Positions 6,399-14,655 of a DNA stretch of 27,867 bases are shown here, piece by piece (positions within the stretch are counted from its first letter, which is position 1; each line of letters begins with the position of its first letter). The stretch covers positions 1 to 27,867 of the forward strand of contig JANYDM010000039.1 of assembly GCA_025363575.1 (NCBI GenBank), written 5' to 3'. The notes under the pieces are model-generated. The model was not told the origin of the DNA. It searched no databases and worked only from the letters and a program-made list of their open reading frames with translations. Source of the stretch: Betaproteobacteria bacterium. GTDB lineage: Bacteria > Pseudomonadota > Gammaproteobacteria > Burkholderiales > SG8-41. The position numbers and the translations under genes are program-made.

Positions 6399-7487
6399 AT
6401 GAAATTGCCGTACGAATCGCCCTGCGCGTCAGGCGAAGATATGCCATTGTCAGGCGTGCCGCGCCGCACCTTTCTCGCCGGCCTTGCCGCGTTCGGCGCC
6501 AGCGCGCTGATTCCGGGCTGCGCAACCGACACCGAAGCTCCGGTGCTGACCGGCGGCAGGCCGCATCGCATCGACATTCATCATCACCTCCTGCCGCCGA
6601 AGTACGTCGCCGAATTGTCGCAGCATGCCAAAGGTGAAAACCCGCCGCCGTGGACACCCGCGCGCTCGATCGAGGACATGGATAAAAACGGCATTGCGAC
6701 GTCGATGCTGTCGCTGATGCAGCCGCAGGTGTGGTTCGGCGATGTCGCGCTCGGACGGCGGTTGGCGCGGGAGAGCAACGACTACGCGGCGACACTTGTG
6801 CGCGATTATCCCGGCCGCTACGGAATTTTCGCGACCTTGCCGCTGCCCGACAGCGAAGGCAGCCTGAAGGAAATCGCTTATGCGATGGATGTGCTCAAGG
6901 CCGATGGCTTCGGGCTGATGACGAGCTACGCGGGCAAGTATCTGGGCGATCCCGTGTTCTGGCCCGTGTGGGAAGAGCTCAACCGGCGCAAGGCCGTTGT
7001 TTACAACCACCCGCTGTCTGTCGAATGCTGCCGCAATCCCGTCGCGCAATACATTCAAAATTCGGCCATCGAGTATGCGACCGACACGTCGCGCATGATC
7101 GCGAGTCTATTGTTCAGCGGAGCCGCGGCGCGCTTTCCGGATATCCGCTGGATCCATTCGCACGGCGGCGGCACCATGCCGTTTCTTTACACCCGGTATA
7201 CGCGGCAGGAAGCGGCCACCAAGAACCGCGAGCAGCTGCTTCCCAATGGCGTCGCGCACGAGATCAAAAAGTTCTACTACGATACAGCGCAGGCGAACCA
7301 TCCCGGTGCACTCGCTGCGTTGCTGAAGCTCGTGTCCGTGTCGCAGGTCATGTTCGGCACCGACTTTCCGTACCGGCCCGGCGCCGAGGCCGTTGCGGGT
7401 CTGAATTCCTACGGGTTCAGCGCCGCCGAATTGCAGGCGATCGATCGCGGCAACGCGTTGCGGCTGCTGCCGCGCTGGAATGTCTGA
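6399..7487 (+). CDS. Tat-exported amidohydrolase-2 family protein (ACMSD-like), 362 aa
   Basis: This is a metal-dependent TIM-barrel hydrolase or decarboxylase of the amidohydrolase-2 (ACMSD-like) group. The N-terminus has a twin-arginine motif (PRRTFLAG, Arg22-Arg23), a hydrophobic stretch and IPGC (Cys41), so the protein is probably exported folded and possibly lipid-anchored; Pro at -2 is not ideal for a lipobox. Metal-site residues visible are IDIHHH (His61, His63), NHPLS near residue 205, HSHGGG near 250 and GTDFPY near 320. The ATG has GGAGGAG at 6388-6394. It precedes the PQQ dehydrogenase cluster by 129 bases on the same strand, so it may act on the same class of substrates in the periplasm. 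Most relatives are cytosolic, so the export signal is noteworthy. The exact reaction is unknown. Confidence 0.88.
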   Translation: MKLPYESPCASGEDMPLSGVPRRTFLAGLAAFGASALIPGCATDTEAPVLTGGRPHRIDIHHHLLPPKYVAELSQHAKGENPPPWTPARSIEDMDKNGIATSMLSLMQPQVWFGDVALGRRLARESNDYAATLVRDYPGRYGIFATLPLPDSEGSLKEIAYAMDVLKADGFGLMTSYAGKYLGDPVFWPVWEELNRRKAVVYNHPLSVECCRNPVAQYIQNSAIEYATDTSRMIASLLFSGAAARFPDIRWIHSHGGGTMPFLYTRYTRQEAATKNREQLLPNGVAHEIKKFYYDTAQANHPGALAALLKLVSVSQVMFGTDFPYRPGAEAVAGLNSYGFSAAELQAIDRGNALRLLPRWNV

Positions 7488-7517
7488 GCGGCAGCAAGAA
7501 AGGCGCGCGCTCGCGAT

Positions 7518-7531
7518 GGCGCCGGTGCGCC
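7518..7531 (+). terminator. Hairpin with trailing AT-rich tract (weak terminator candidate)
   Basis: GGCGC-CGGT-GCGCC forms a 5-base stem 30 bases after the amidohydrolase stop, followed after several bases by AATATTTT. It may separate the amidohydrolase from the dehydrogenase transcript. The T-tract is too far from the stem to be confident. Confidence 0.25.
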
Positions 7532-7616
7532 GTAACTGTTAATATTTTGCGCTACTGACCGTTGTCCGTCTGCAAGTCCGAACGCGGCACCAGCCCGCGA
7601 CCATCAGGAGGGGCCC

Positions 7617-9296
7617 ATGAAATCCACGCTGTCCTGCGTAGCATTCGCATCCATCATCATTTGCTGCGGCGCTGCTTGCGCGCAGACCCTCGATGAGCTG
7701 AAAACCGACGGCAAGAATCCGGATAACGTGCTGACGTACGGCATGGGCTACAGCCAGAACCGCTACAGTCCGCTCGCGCAGATCAATAAAGCGAACGTGA
7801 AAAAGCTCGTGCCGGTATGGACGGCGGGGCTCGAGAATGAGTTCGGCGAGCAGGCGCAGCCGTTAATTCACAACGGCGTGATGTATGTGAGCAATGCCAA
7901 ATGGACAGTCGCGCTCGACGCGCTGACCGGCCGGCAACTGTGGCGCACGCCGGTCGATTTCGATCCGGAAACGCCGCGCGTGGTGTGCTGCGGCGTATCG
8001 AACAAAGGTGTTGCGCTCTACAACGGCAAAGTGTTTCGCACGACGCTGCACGCGTACGTCGTCGCCCTCGACCAGAAAACCGGCAAGGAAATCTGGAAGC
8101 AAAAGGCGGCCGAGTGGAAAGAAGGCTATTCGCAGACAGTGGCTCCGCTGGTCGCGAATGGCGTGCTGGTCACCGGCATTTCCGGCGCGGAATTCGGCAT
8201 CCGCGGCTTTCTCGATGGCTGGGACCCCGACACCGGCAAACATTTATGGCGGCGCTACACCACCGCCGGTCCCGACGATCAGGGCCATGCAACATGGGAA
8301 CCGCGCGCGGCGTACCTTAATGGCGGCGCCAGCACCTGGGTGACGGGCTCCTACGATCCTGAGCTTGATCTCATGTACTGGGGCACGGGCAACGGCGGAC
8401 CGTGGAATCCGAGCGTGCGCAAGGGCGACAATCTTTACGTCGCGTCCATCATCGCCGTGCGGCCGAAGACCGGCGAAATCGCATGGCACTATCAGGCGAC
8501 GCCCAACGACATTTACGATTGGGACGCGGTGTGGGAAATCATCCTGGCCGACATCAAGATCGACGGCCAGGTGCGCAAGGTCGCGATGCAGATGAACCGC
8601 AACGGGTTCCTCTATGTGCTCGATCGCGCGACCGGCCAGTTGCTGTCCGCGAAGCCGTTCGGTGAAATGACGTGGGCGACGCACGTCGACATGACGACCG
8701 GCCGGCCGGTCGAATCCGAAGGCGCCAAAAAATACCGCGCGGGCGAGCGCTTCGAGCTGTGGCCGAGCGTGCGCGGCGCCAAAAACTGGCCGCATGCGGC
8801 GTTCAATCCCAACACGGGGCTGCTCTACGCGAATACCAACTATGGCTACTCGACGGTGCGTCTCGTCGAGCTCGCTCCGTTCAAGCCCGGCGTGCGTTAC
8901 GTCGGCGTCGAGAACACCTATCCGACGATCAATCCCGGCGATATCGTCGGCCACATCGAGGCCATTGATCCGATGACTGCGCAGCCGAAATGGCGCGTGC
9001 CGGTGCGCGATTACCAGATCGCATCCGCCATGCTCGCCACCGGCGGCGGGCTCCTCTTCAGCGGCAAGCACACTGGCGAATTTTTCGCGCTCGACGCGGA
9101 CACCGGCAAGACGCTGTGGGAATTCCGCACGAGCTCCGGCGTCAATGCGATGCCGATTACGTGGACGCACAAAGGCAAGCAATATGTGACCGTATTGTCG
9201 GGGCTGGGCGGTCTTTACGGCACGCGCGCACGCGAAGCGCTGAAGCAAGTTCCCGTGGGCGGCTCGGTGTGGACGTTCGCGCTCATCGACGATTGA
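7617..9296 (+). CDS. PQQ-dependent alcohol dehydrogenase, lanthanide-type signature (paralogue 1), 559 aa
   Basis: This is a periplasmic quinoprotein that oxidises an alcohol (or aldehyde) using PQQ and a metal, passing electrons to a cytochrome c. The signal peptide ends near CAAQ (residues 20-23). The beta-propeller carries VVCCGVSN with the vicinal disulfide Cys124-Cys125. Residues equivalent to the methanol dehydrogenase active site are Glu192 (GAEFG), Trp241 (TWVTG), Asn259 (WGTGN), catalytic Asp301, Arg328 (NRNG) and Asn390-Trp391. Asp303, two residues after the catalytic Asp (YDWDAVWE), occupies the place of the lanthanide-binding Asp of XoxF and PedH; calcium enzymes have Ala or another small residue there. 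No C-terminal haem domain is present, so a separate cytochrome is needed; one is encoded downstream. AGGAGG precedes the ATG. Substrate is not predictable. Confidence 0.93.
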   Translation: MKSTLSCVAFASIIICCGAACAQTLDELKTDGKNPDNVLTYGMGYSQNRYSPLAQINKANVKKLVPVWTAGLENEFGEQAQPLIHNGVMYVSNAKWTVALDALTGRQLWRTPVDFDPETPRVVCCGVSNKGVALYNGKVFRTTLHAYVVALDQKTGKEIWKQKAAEWKEGYSQTVAPLVANGVLVTGISGAEFGIRGFLDGWDPDTGKHLWRRYTTAGPDDQGHATWEPRAAYLNGGASTWVTGSYDPELDLMYWGTGNGGPWNPSVRKGDNLYVASIIAVRPKTGEIAWHYQATPNDIYDWDAVWEIILADIKIDGQVRKVAMQMNRNGFLYVLDRATGQLLSAKPFGEMTWATHVDMTTGRPVESEGAKKYRAGERFELWPSVRGAKNWPHAAFNPNTGLLYANTNYGYSTVRLVELAPFKPGVRYVGVENTYPTINPGDIVGHIEAIDPMTAQPKWRVPVRDYQIASAMLATGGGLLFSGKHTGEFFALDADTGKTLWEFRTSSGVNAMPITWTHKGKQYVTVLSGLGGLYGTRAREALKQVPVGGSVWTFALIDD

Positions 9297-9349
9297 GCCC
9301 GGCGATTTCACGTAGCGTCGCAACGCGTTTAAACCGGCAAGGAGAACCC

Positions 9350-11026
9350 ATGCAAAAGTTAATGACCTCTATCGCATTGCTCGCTGCGCTGCACGCGCCC
9401 GTCTTCGCGCAAACGCAGCAGGATCTTGCGCGCGACGGCAAAAGCGGCAGCACCGACAACGTGCTGACCTACGGCATGGGCTACAACCAGAACCGCTACA
9501 GCGCCCTGAAACAAATCAACAAGGACACGGTCAAGCGCCTGGTGCCGGTATGGAGCACGTCGCTCGGCAGCAATTATGGCGAGCAGGCACAGCCGCTCGT
9601 CTACGACGGCATCATGTTTGTGACCAACGCCGAATATACGGTGGCAATCGACGTCGCGAGCGGCAAGCAACTCTGGCGCACCGCCGTCGACTGGGACCCG
9701 GCCACGCCGCGCGTTGTGTGCTGCGGAATTTCCAACAAGGGGCCCGCGGTTTACAACGGCAAGGTCTACCGCGGTACGCTCGACGCCCATGTCGTGGCGC
9801 TCGATCAGAAAACCGGCAAGCAGATCTGGAAGACGAAGATCGCCGATTGGAAAGAGGGCTTCTCGATCACGTCGGCGCCCCTGGTCGCCAACGGCGTGCT
9901 CATCACCGGTATCTCGGGCGCCGAGTTCGGCATTCGCGGTTTCCTGGACGGTCTCGACCCGGAAACCGGCAAGCAATTGTGGCGCCGCTACACCATTCCC
10001 GCGCCCGGCGAGAAAGGCAGCGAGACCTGGCCCGCGGGCGATGCATGGAAGCAGGGCGGCGGTTCGACCTGGGTCACCGGCTCGTACGATCCCGAGCTCG
10101 ATCTCGTGTACTGGGGCACGGGCAACGCGGGGCCGTGGAATCCCGCTGTGCGCGGCGGCGACAATCTCTATTCAGCGTCGGTGCTTGCGATCAAGCCGCA
10201 AACCGGCGAGATCGCCTGGCATCGCCAGCTCGTGCCGAATGAGATGTTCGACCTCGACGCGGTGTGGGAATGGATACTGGGCGACATCAAAGTAAAAGGC
10301 ACGACGCGCAAGGTCGCAATGCATTTTTCGCGCGGCGGTTTTCTCTATGTCATAGACCGCACCAACGGCGAGCTCCTGTCGGCGGAGCCGTTCGAAAAAG
10401 TGAACTGGGCGACGCACGTCGACATGAAGACGGGGCGGCCGGTCGAATCCGAGATCGCGAAGAAAGTACGCGCGGGCGAGCAGATCGAATTGTGGCCGGG
10501 CCAGTGGGGCGGCAAGAACTGGGCGCACGCCGCGTTCAATCCCGAGACCGGGCTGCTGTACGCGAACACGATGCATAACTCGCGCCTGGTCCAGTTCGAG
10601 CCGGTCGAATACAAAGTAGGTCAACGTTACGTCGGTTTGAAGAACCTGCCGGCGCCGATCGCCCCGGGGACGCCCATCGCACACGTCGATGCAATCGAGC
10701 CGCTGACGGGCAAGCACAAATGGCGCGTGCCGATTATGGACATACCGCATTACTCCGCGGTGCTTGCCACCGCCGGCGGCCTTCTGTTCACCGGCAAGGA
10801 AACCGGCGAGTTCATCGCCCTGGATATCGACAGCGGCAAGACGCTGTGGCAATTCCAGACCAGCTCGGGAATCAACGCGCAGCCCATCACGTTCACGCAC
10901 AAAGGCAAACAATATGTCGCCGTGCAATCGGGCCTGGGCGGCGTCAATGTCGTGCGCATGGGCGAGCAGCTCAAGAACGTGCCGCGCGGCGGCTCGGTGT
11001 GGGTGTTCGCCGTGATGGACAAGTAG
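9350..11026 (+). CDS. PQQ-dependent alcohol dehydrogenase, lanthanide-type signature (paralogue 2), 558 aa
   Basis: This is the second of three tandem quinoproteins, colinear with the first over its whole length. Signal peptide MQKLMTSIALLAALHAPVFA. Active-site residues keep the same numbers: Cys124-Cys125, Glu192, Trp241, Asn259, catalytic Asp301, the lanthanide-type Asp303 (FDLDAVWEW) and Arg328. Differences from its neighbours cluster near the substrate pocket: Leu302 for Trp, Trp308 for Ile, and SRGG for NRNG after Arg328. That suggests a different alcohol preference (inference). The ATG at 9350 has AAGGAG about 8 bases upstream; the open frame extends back to 8990 only as an out-of-frame overlap with the previous gene. 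The gap to the first gene is 53 bases and to the third 28, consistent with one operon. Confidence 0.92.
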   Translation: MQKLMTSIALLAALHAPVFAQTQQDLARDGKSGSTDNVLTYGMGYNQNRYSALKQINKDTVKRLVPVWSTSLGSNYGEQAQPLVYDGIMFVTNAEYTVAIDVASGKQLWRTAVDWDPATPRVVCCGISNKGPAVYNGKVYRGTLDAHVVALDQKTGKQIWKTKIADWKEGFSITSAPLVANGVLITGISGAEFGIRGFLDGLDPETGKQLWRRYTIPAPGEKGSETWPAGDAWKQGGGSTWVTGSYDPELDLVYWGTGNAGPWNPAVRGGDNLYSASVLAIKPQTGEIAWHRQLVPNEMFDLDAVWEWILGDIKVKGTTRKVAMHFSRGGFLYVIDRTNGELLSAEPFEKVNWATHVDMKTGRPVESEIAKKVRAGEQIELWPGQWGGKNWAHAAFNPETGLLYANTMHNSRLVQFEPVEYKVGQRYVGLKNLPAPIAPGTPIAHVDAIEPLTGKHKWRVPIMDIPHYSAVLATAGGLLFTGKETGEFIALDIDSGKTLWQFQTSSGINAQPITFTHKGKQYVAVQSGLGGVNVVRMGEQLKNVPRGGSVWVFAVMDK

Positions 11027-11054
11027 CTCTGGACTGGATGAACAGGAGAATCCT

Positions 11055-12722
11055 ATGAAAACAGCATTGATCGTTATGGCGGCCACGCTCGTGCTCGGCG
11101 GTTGCGCGCCCGGCCCCGGCAACTACGATCTCGTCAACGACGGCAGGAACACCGACAACATCCTGACGTACGGCATGGGCTACAGCCAGAACCGCTACAG
11201 TCCGCTCGCCCAGATCAACCGCTCGAACGTGAAGCGCCTCGTGCCGGTGTGGAGCCTGTCGCTCGAAAACGATTTCGGCGAGCAGGCGCAGCCGATGATA
11301 CTCGAGGGCGTCATGTACGTGAGCGACGCCAAATGGACGGTCGCGATAGACGCGGTGACCGGCAAACGCTTGTGGCGCACGGCGGTCGATTTCGACGCCG
11401 ACACACCGCGCGTGGTGTGCTGCGGCGTGTCGAACAAGGGCGTCGCGCTCTACAACGGTAAGGTCATACGCACGACCATAGACGCTTACGTCATCGCGCT
11501 CGACCAGAAGAACGGCCAGCTGCTGTGGAAACAGAAAGTCGCCGACTGGAAGCAGGGGTACTCGCTGACGGTTGCGCCGCTGATCGCCAACGGCGTCGTG
11601 GTGACCGGCTGCTCCGGCGCGGAATTCGGCGCGCGCTGTTTCCTCGACGGCTGGGACCCGGATTCCGGCACTCATTTATGGCGGCGTTACACTGTACCGG
11701 GGCCCGGCGAGAAAGGGCATGAAACGTGGCCGGCTAACGACGCCTATCTGCACGGCGGCGCGAGCACGTGGATCACGGGCTCGTACGACCCCGAACTCGA
11801 TCTCATGTACTGGGGCACGGGCAATGCCGCGCCGTACAACCCGGAGAACCGCAAAGGCGACAATCTTTACGCGGCATCGATCATTGCCGTGCGGCCGAAG
11901 ACGGGCGAGATCGTATGGCATTATCAGGCCGTGCCCAACGATATCTATGACTGGGACACCGTGTGGGAAATCATCCTCGCCGACATCAAGATCGACGGCC
12001 AGACGCGCAAGGTGGCGATGCAGATGAACCGCAACGGCTTTCTCTACGTGCTCGATCGCGCCACCGGCGAGCTGCTCTCGGCGAAAGCGTTTACGCAGGT
12101 CAACTGGGCCACCCATATCGACATGAAGACGGGCCGGCCTGTCGAGTCCGAAACATCGAAGCGCCTGCGCGCGGGCGAGCAGATCCAGCTGTATCCGAGC
12201 GTGCGCGGCGGCAAGAACTGGATGCACGCAGCGTTCAATCCGAATACCGGCTTGCTGTATGCCGCCACCAATGAAGGCTTTTCGAACTACAAGCTCATCA
12301 AGGTCGACCCTTTCAAGCCGGGCTTCCGCTACCAGGCAGTTGAAGCAACGTATTCGCCGGTCACGCCGGCGACCGTGGGCGGCTACTTCCAGGCGCTCGA
12401 TCCGATGACGGCCAAACCGAAATGGCGCACGCCTATCATGGGCGAGCTGCCCGGTTCGGCACTGCTTGCTACGGGCGGCGGCCTTTTGTTTACCGGCAAG
12501 CACAGCGGCGAAGTGATTGCCCTTGATGCCGATACCGGCGAGCAACTGTGGCAGTTCAGGACGACGTCCGGCGTCAACGCCCAGCCCGTGACATGGACAA
12601 AAGACGGCCGTCAATATGTGACAATACTTTCCGGCAGCGGCGGGACAACGTCGCAGCGCCGCGGCCTGCCCGATATTCCCGCGCAGGGCGCGGTGTGGAC
12701 TTTCGCGCTGATGCCCGAATAG
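11055..12722 (+). CDS. PQQ-dependent alcohol dehydrogenase, lipoprotein form with lanthanide-type signature (paralogue 3), 555 aa
   Basis: This is the third tandem quinoprotein. Its N-terminus differs from the other two: MKTALIVMAATLVLGGCAPG is a lipoprotein signal with lipobox LGGC, so Cys17 should be lipidated and the enzyme membrane-anchored on the periplasmic side. Active-site residues are Cys122-Cys123, Glu190, Trp239, Asn257, catalytic Asp299, lanthanide-type Asp301 (YDWDTVWE) and Arg326. Two extra Cys, 186 and 195, flank the metal ligand Glu190 (TGCSGAEFGARC) where the paralogues have Ile and Gly; they could form an added disulfide beside the metal site. It resembles paralogue 1 more than paralogue 2 in the middle region (MQMNRNGFLYVLDRATG is shared). 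AGGAG precedes the ATG. The downstream cytochrome gene follows after 15 bases. Confidence 0.92.
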   Translation: MKTALIVMAATLVLGGCAPGPGNYDLVNDGRNTDNILTYGMGYSQNRYSPLAQINRSNVKRLVPVWSLSLENDFGEQAQPMILEGVMYVSDAKWTVAIDAVTGKRLWRTAVDFDADTPRVVCCGVSNKGVALYNGKVIRTTIDAYVIALDQKNGQLLWKQKVADWKQGYSLTVAPLIANGVVVTGCSGAEFGARCFLDGWDPDSGTHLWRRYTVPGPGEKGHETWPANDAYLHGGASTWITGSYDPELDLMYWGTGNAAPYNPENRKGDNLYAASIIAVRPKTGEIVWHYQAVPNDIYDWDTVWEIILADIKIDGQTRKVAMQMNRNGFLYVLDRATGELLSAKAFTQVNWATHIDMKTGRPVESETSKRLRAGEQIQLYPSVRGGKNWMHAAFNPNTGLLYAATNEGFSNYKLIKVDPFKPGFRYQAVEATYSPVTPATVGGYFQALDPMTAKPKWRTPIMGELPGSALLATGGGLLFTGKHSGEVIALDADTGEQLWQFRTTSGVNAQPVTWTKDGRQYVTILSGSGGTTSQRRGLPDIPAQGAVWTFALMPE

Positions 12723-12737
12723 GAGAATGCAGACAGG

Positions 12738-13055
12738 ATGAACGGAAGCAAAGTGTTAATCGGCTGTGCGCTGGGGGTGCTGTGCGCCGGCGCCGCCGCG
12801 CAGGAGACTTTCGCGCCGGAAGCAATCAAGCAGGGGGCGGGCATCTACTCGCAGAATTGCGCGCCGTGTCACGGCCCCCGTTTGGCGGACCCGCAAGGCG
12901 CATTCGATCTGCGCACATTTCCGCCTGATCAGAAAAACCGCTTCCTGAATTCGGTGACCAAAGGCAAGAACAGCATGCCGCCGTGGGGAGGCCTGTTCAG
13001 CGCCGACGAGATCGAGACGCTCTGGGCGTACGTGATGGCCGGCGAGAAAAAATAG
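12738..13055 (+). CDS. Small periplasmic cytochrome c, 105 aa
   Basis: This is a single-haem class I-like cytochrome c. The signal peptide of about 21 residues ends in GAAAQ, CAPCH (residues 41-45) binds haem covalently, and Met80 in KNSMPPWGG is the likely sixth ligand. Its place 15 bases after the third dehydrogenase gene marks it as the probable electron acceptor of the quinoproteins, which lack a haem domain of their own. It is smaller than the cytochrome cL of classical methanol dehydrogenase and belongs instead to the generic c family often found with PQQ and GMC dehydrogenases. An AGGAG lies 14 bases before the ATG, rather far, and GACAGG is next to it, so translation may be partly coupled to the upstream gene. 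Confidence 0.92.
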   Translation: MNGSKVLIGCALGVLCAGAAAQETFAPEAIKQGAGIYSQNCAPCHGPRLADPQGAFDLRTFPPDQKNRFLNSVTKGKNSMPPWGGLFSADEIETLWAYVMAGEKK

Positions 13056-13065
13056 GTAACCGCTC

Positions 13066-13611
13066 ATGCAGATTCAAACCTACACACGCACGGCCGTCGT
13101 TTTGCATTGGCTGATCGGCATCTGCGTGCTCGCGCAAGTGACGCTCGGCCTGTGGATGATCACCATCCCGAAAAGTCCGCCGGGCGTGCGCGCCTATTGG
13201 TTCAACGTGCACAAGTCGATCGGCATCACGCTCGCGGTGCTGATTGTCGTGCGCCTGCTTTGGCGGCTCGCGCATAGCGCGCCGGCGTTGCCGCCGGCCA
13301 TGCCGCAATGGGAGCGCATCGCCGCCAAAGCCAACCATGCGCTGCTGTACGTTTGCCTGATCGTCATGCCGGTATCGGGTTATCTTGGTTCGTCATTCAC
13401 CAAGTACCCGATTCTCTACTGGGGTATCAAGCTGCCGCAGTGGGGATGGGATTCCCCCGAACTGAAGGAATTATGCAGCCAGGTGCATTTCGTTACGGCC
13501 TGTATCTTCATCGCACTGATCGCAATCCACATCGCTGCGGCGATCAAGCACTGGCTGATTGACCGCGACGGCGTCGTTCAGCGCATGTGGTTTTCACGCG
13601 TCAGCGAATAA
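13066..13611 (+). CDS. Cytochrome b561 family protein, 181 aa
   Basis: This is a four-helix inner-membrane dihaem cytochrome b. Hydrophobic helices lie around residues 10-32, 50-67, 92-110 and 140-162. Candidate haem ligands are His14 (VLHWL), His49 (NVHKS), His141 (QVHF) and His155 (AIHIA), with His91 another conserved-looking residue. Members move electrons between quinones and periplasmic partners. Coming 10 bases after the cytochrome c gene, it may link the PQQ dehydrogenase electron flow to the quinone pool, or act in superoxide-quinone chemistry as shown for CybB-type members. The 3' end overlaps by 11 bases with the opposing beta-propeller gene. The family call is secure; the partner is inferred from context. 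Confidence 0.92.
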   Translation: MQIQTYTRTAVVLHWLIGICVLAQVTLGLWMITIPKSPPGVRAYWFNVHKSIGITLAVLIVVRLLWRLAHSAPALPPAMPQWERIAAKANHALLYVCLIVMPVSGYLGSSFTKYPILYWGIKLPQWGWDSPELKELCSQVHFVTACIFIALIAIHIAAAIKHWLIDRDGVVQRMWFSRVSE

Positions 13612-14545
13612 CCACGCCCCACGGCAGTTCACCGACGGTGATGTCGGTAATCTTCTGGTTGGTATCGGTGTCAATAACAGAGATCGAATTCGAGCGGCCG
13701 TTCGCGACGTAAAGCTTTTTGCCGTCGGGCGTGACCGCCATGTTCCACGGGCGGCGACCGACGGGCACGGTCGCGATGACGGTGTCGGTCGCGGTGTCTA
13801 TTACCGAGACGGTGCCGTCGGTGCCGTTGGAGATATACACGCGTTTGCCGTCCGGGCGCACGGCGACCCCGTTCGAGCGCTGCCCGGCCTTGATCGTCTT
13901 GAGGACGGTCTGTTTCGCGGTGTCGATCGAGTAGACCATGTGCGCTTCCTCGGCGGCGACGTACGCGCGGCTCGAGTCCGGCAGGAAGCCGATGCCGCGC
14001 GGGCGCTGGCCCAGCGTGACCGAAGTGACCTGCTTTTGCGTGCGCGCATCGATGATATCGACGACGTCGCCGTCTTCAGCGCTCACGTAGAGCCACTTGA
14101 CGTCGGGACTGAACACCGCATGCTCGGGGTTTTTGCCTTTGACTTTCAGATTGAGCGTCAGCTTGTTGGTCGCAGTGTCGATAAATGCGACGCTATTGCT
14201 TTCTTCGACTGCCACGACCACCCATTTGCCATCGCTGGAGATGCCCACGCCTTCGGGCGATTCGCCGAGAGCGATTTTCACTGTGATCGCTTTCTTCGCG
14301 ACGTCAATCACGTTCAGCGCGCGGTTCGGCTGGTCGCTTACGTAGAGGAATTTGCCGTCAGGGCTGACGGCGATGCCGCGCGGCCTGTCGCCAGCTTTGA
14401 TTTCGCCGGTGACGCGGTCGGTGGCGGTGTCGATGATTGAAACGGTGCCCGACTTCTCGTTGGGCACATAGGCGTACGGCTGCGCGAGCGCGCTGCACGC
14501 GAAACCTGCGATGGCGGTGATGACCAGACGATAAGCGGTGTGCAT
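13601..14545 (-). CDS. Exported YVTN-type beta-propeller protein, 314 aa
   Basis: After a signal peptide (MHTAYRLVITAIAGFACSALAQ) come about seven repeats of the form YVPNEKSGTVSIIDTATDRV...GDRPRGIAVSPDGKFLYVS, each roughly 42 residues, giving a seven-bladed propeller. This matches the YncE/YVTN group and in particular the propellers found beside PQQ-dependent alcohol catabolism genes; their exact function is not established. It is periplasmic, probably a binding or scaffold protein. The ATG at 14545 has GGAGG 6 bases upstream; the frame's extension to 14581 has no such site. It is convergent with the PQQ operon, its stop lying 11 bases inside the b561 gene, so read-through from either side would produce antisense RNA. 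Placement next to the quinoproteins supports a shared role (inference). Confidence 0.88.
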   Translation of the reverse strand: MHTAYRLVITAIAGFACSALAQPYAYVPNEKSGTVSIIDTATDRVTGEIKAGDRPRGIAVSPDGKFLYVSDQPNRALNVIDVAKKAITVKIALGESPEGVGISSDGKWVVVAVEESNSVAFIDTATNKLTLNLKVKGKNPEHAVFSPDVKWLYVSAEDGDVVDIIDARTQKQVTSVTLGQRPRGIGFLPDSSRAYVAAEEAHMVYSIDTAKQTVLKTIKAGQRSNGVAVRPDGKRVYISNGTDGTVSVIDTATDTVIATVPVGRRPWNMAVTPDGKKLYVANGRSNSISVIDTDTNQKITDITVGELPWGVVIR

Positions 14546-14655
14546 GAGATTCCTCCGTTCGTGTAAAGCCCAGTATCGCAAAGTTGGTGTTCAAGGTCGA
14601 GCGTCACCGCGCGTGCTGGCGCATAATTGCGGCTCGAACTTCGCGGAAAGCGAAT

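Noticed and set aside
8244..9323. Long minus-strand frames opposite the PQQ dehydrogenases (also near 10172-11122 and 11676-12614)
   Set aside because: The same shadow appears opposite all three paralogues because they share codon pattern; this shows that it follows from the sense gene and is not a separate gene.
8990..9349. N-terminal extension of the second PQQ dehydrogenase back to 8990
   Set aside because: It overlaps the first gene in another frame; the start at 9350 has a ribosome binding site and a proper signal peptide.
14620..14630. Promoter for the cupin gene (CATAAT at 14622-14627)
   Set aside because: A fair -10 box but no matching -35 hexamer at the right distance; not enough to list.
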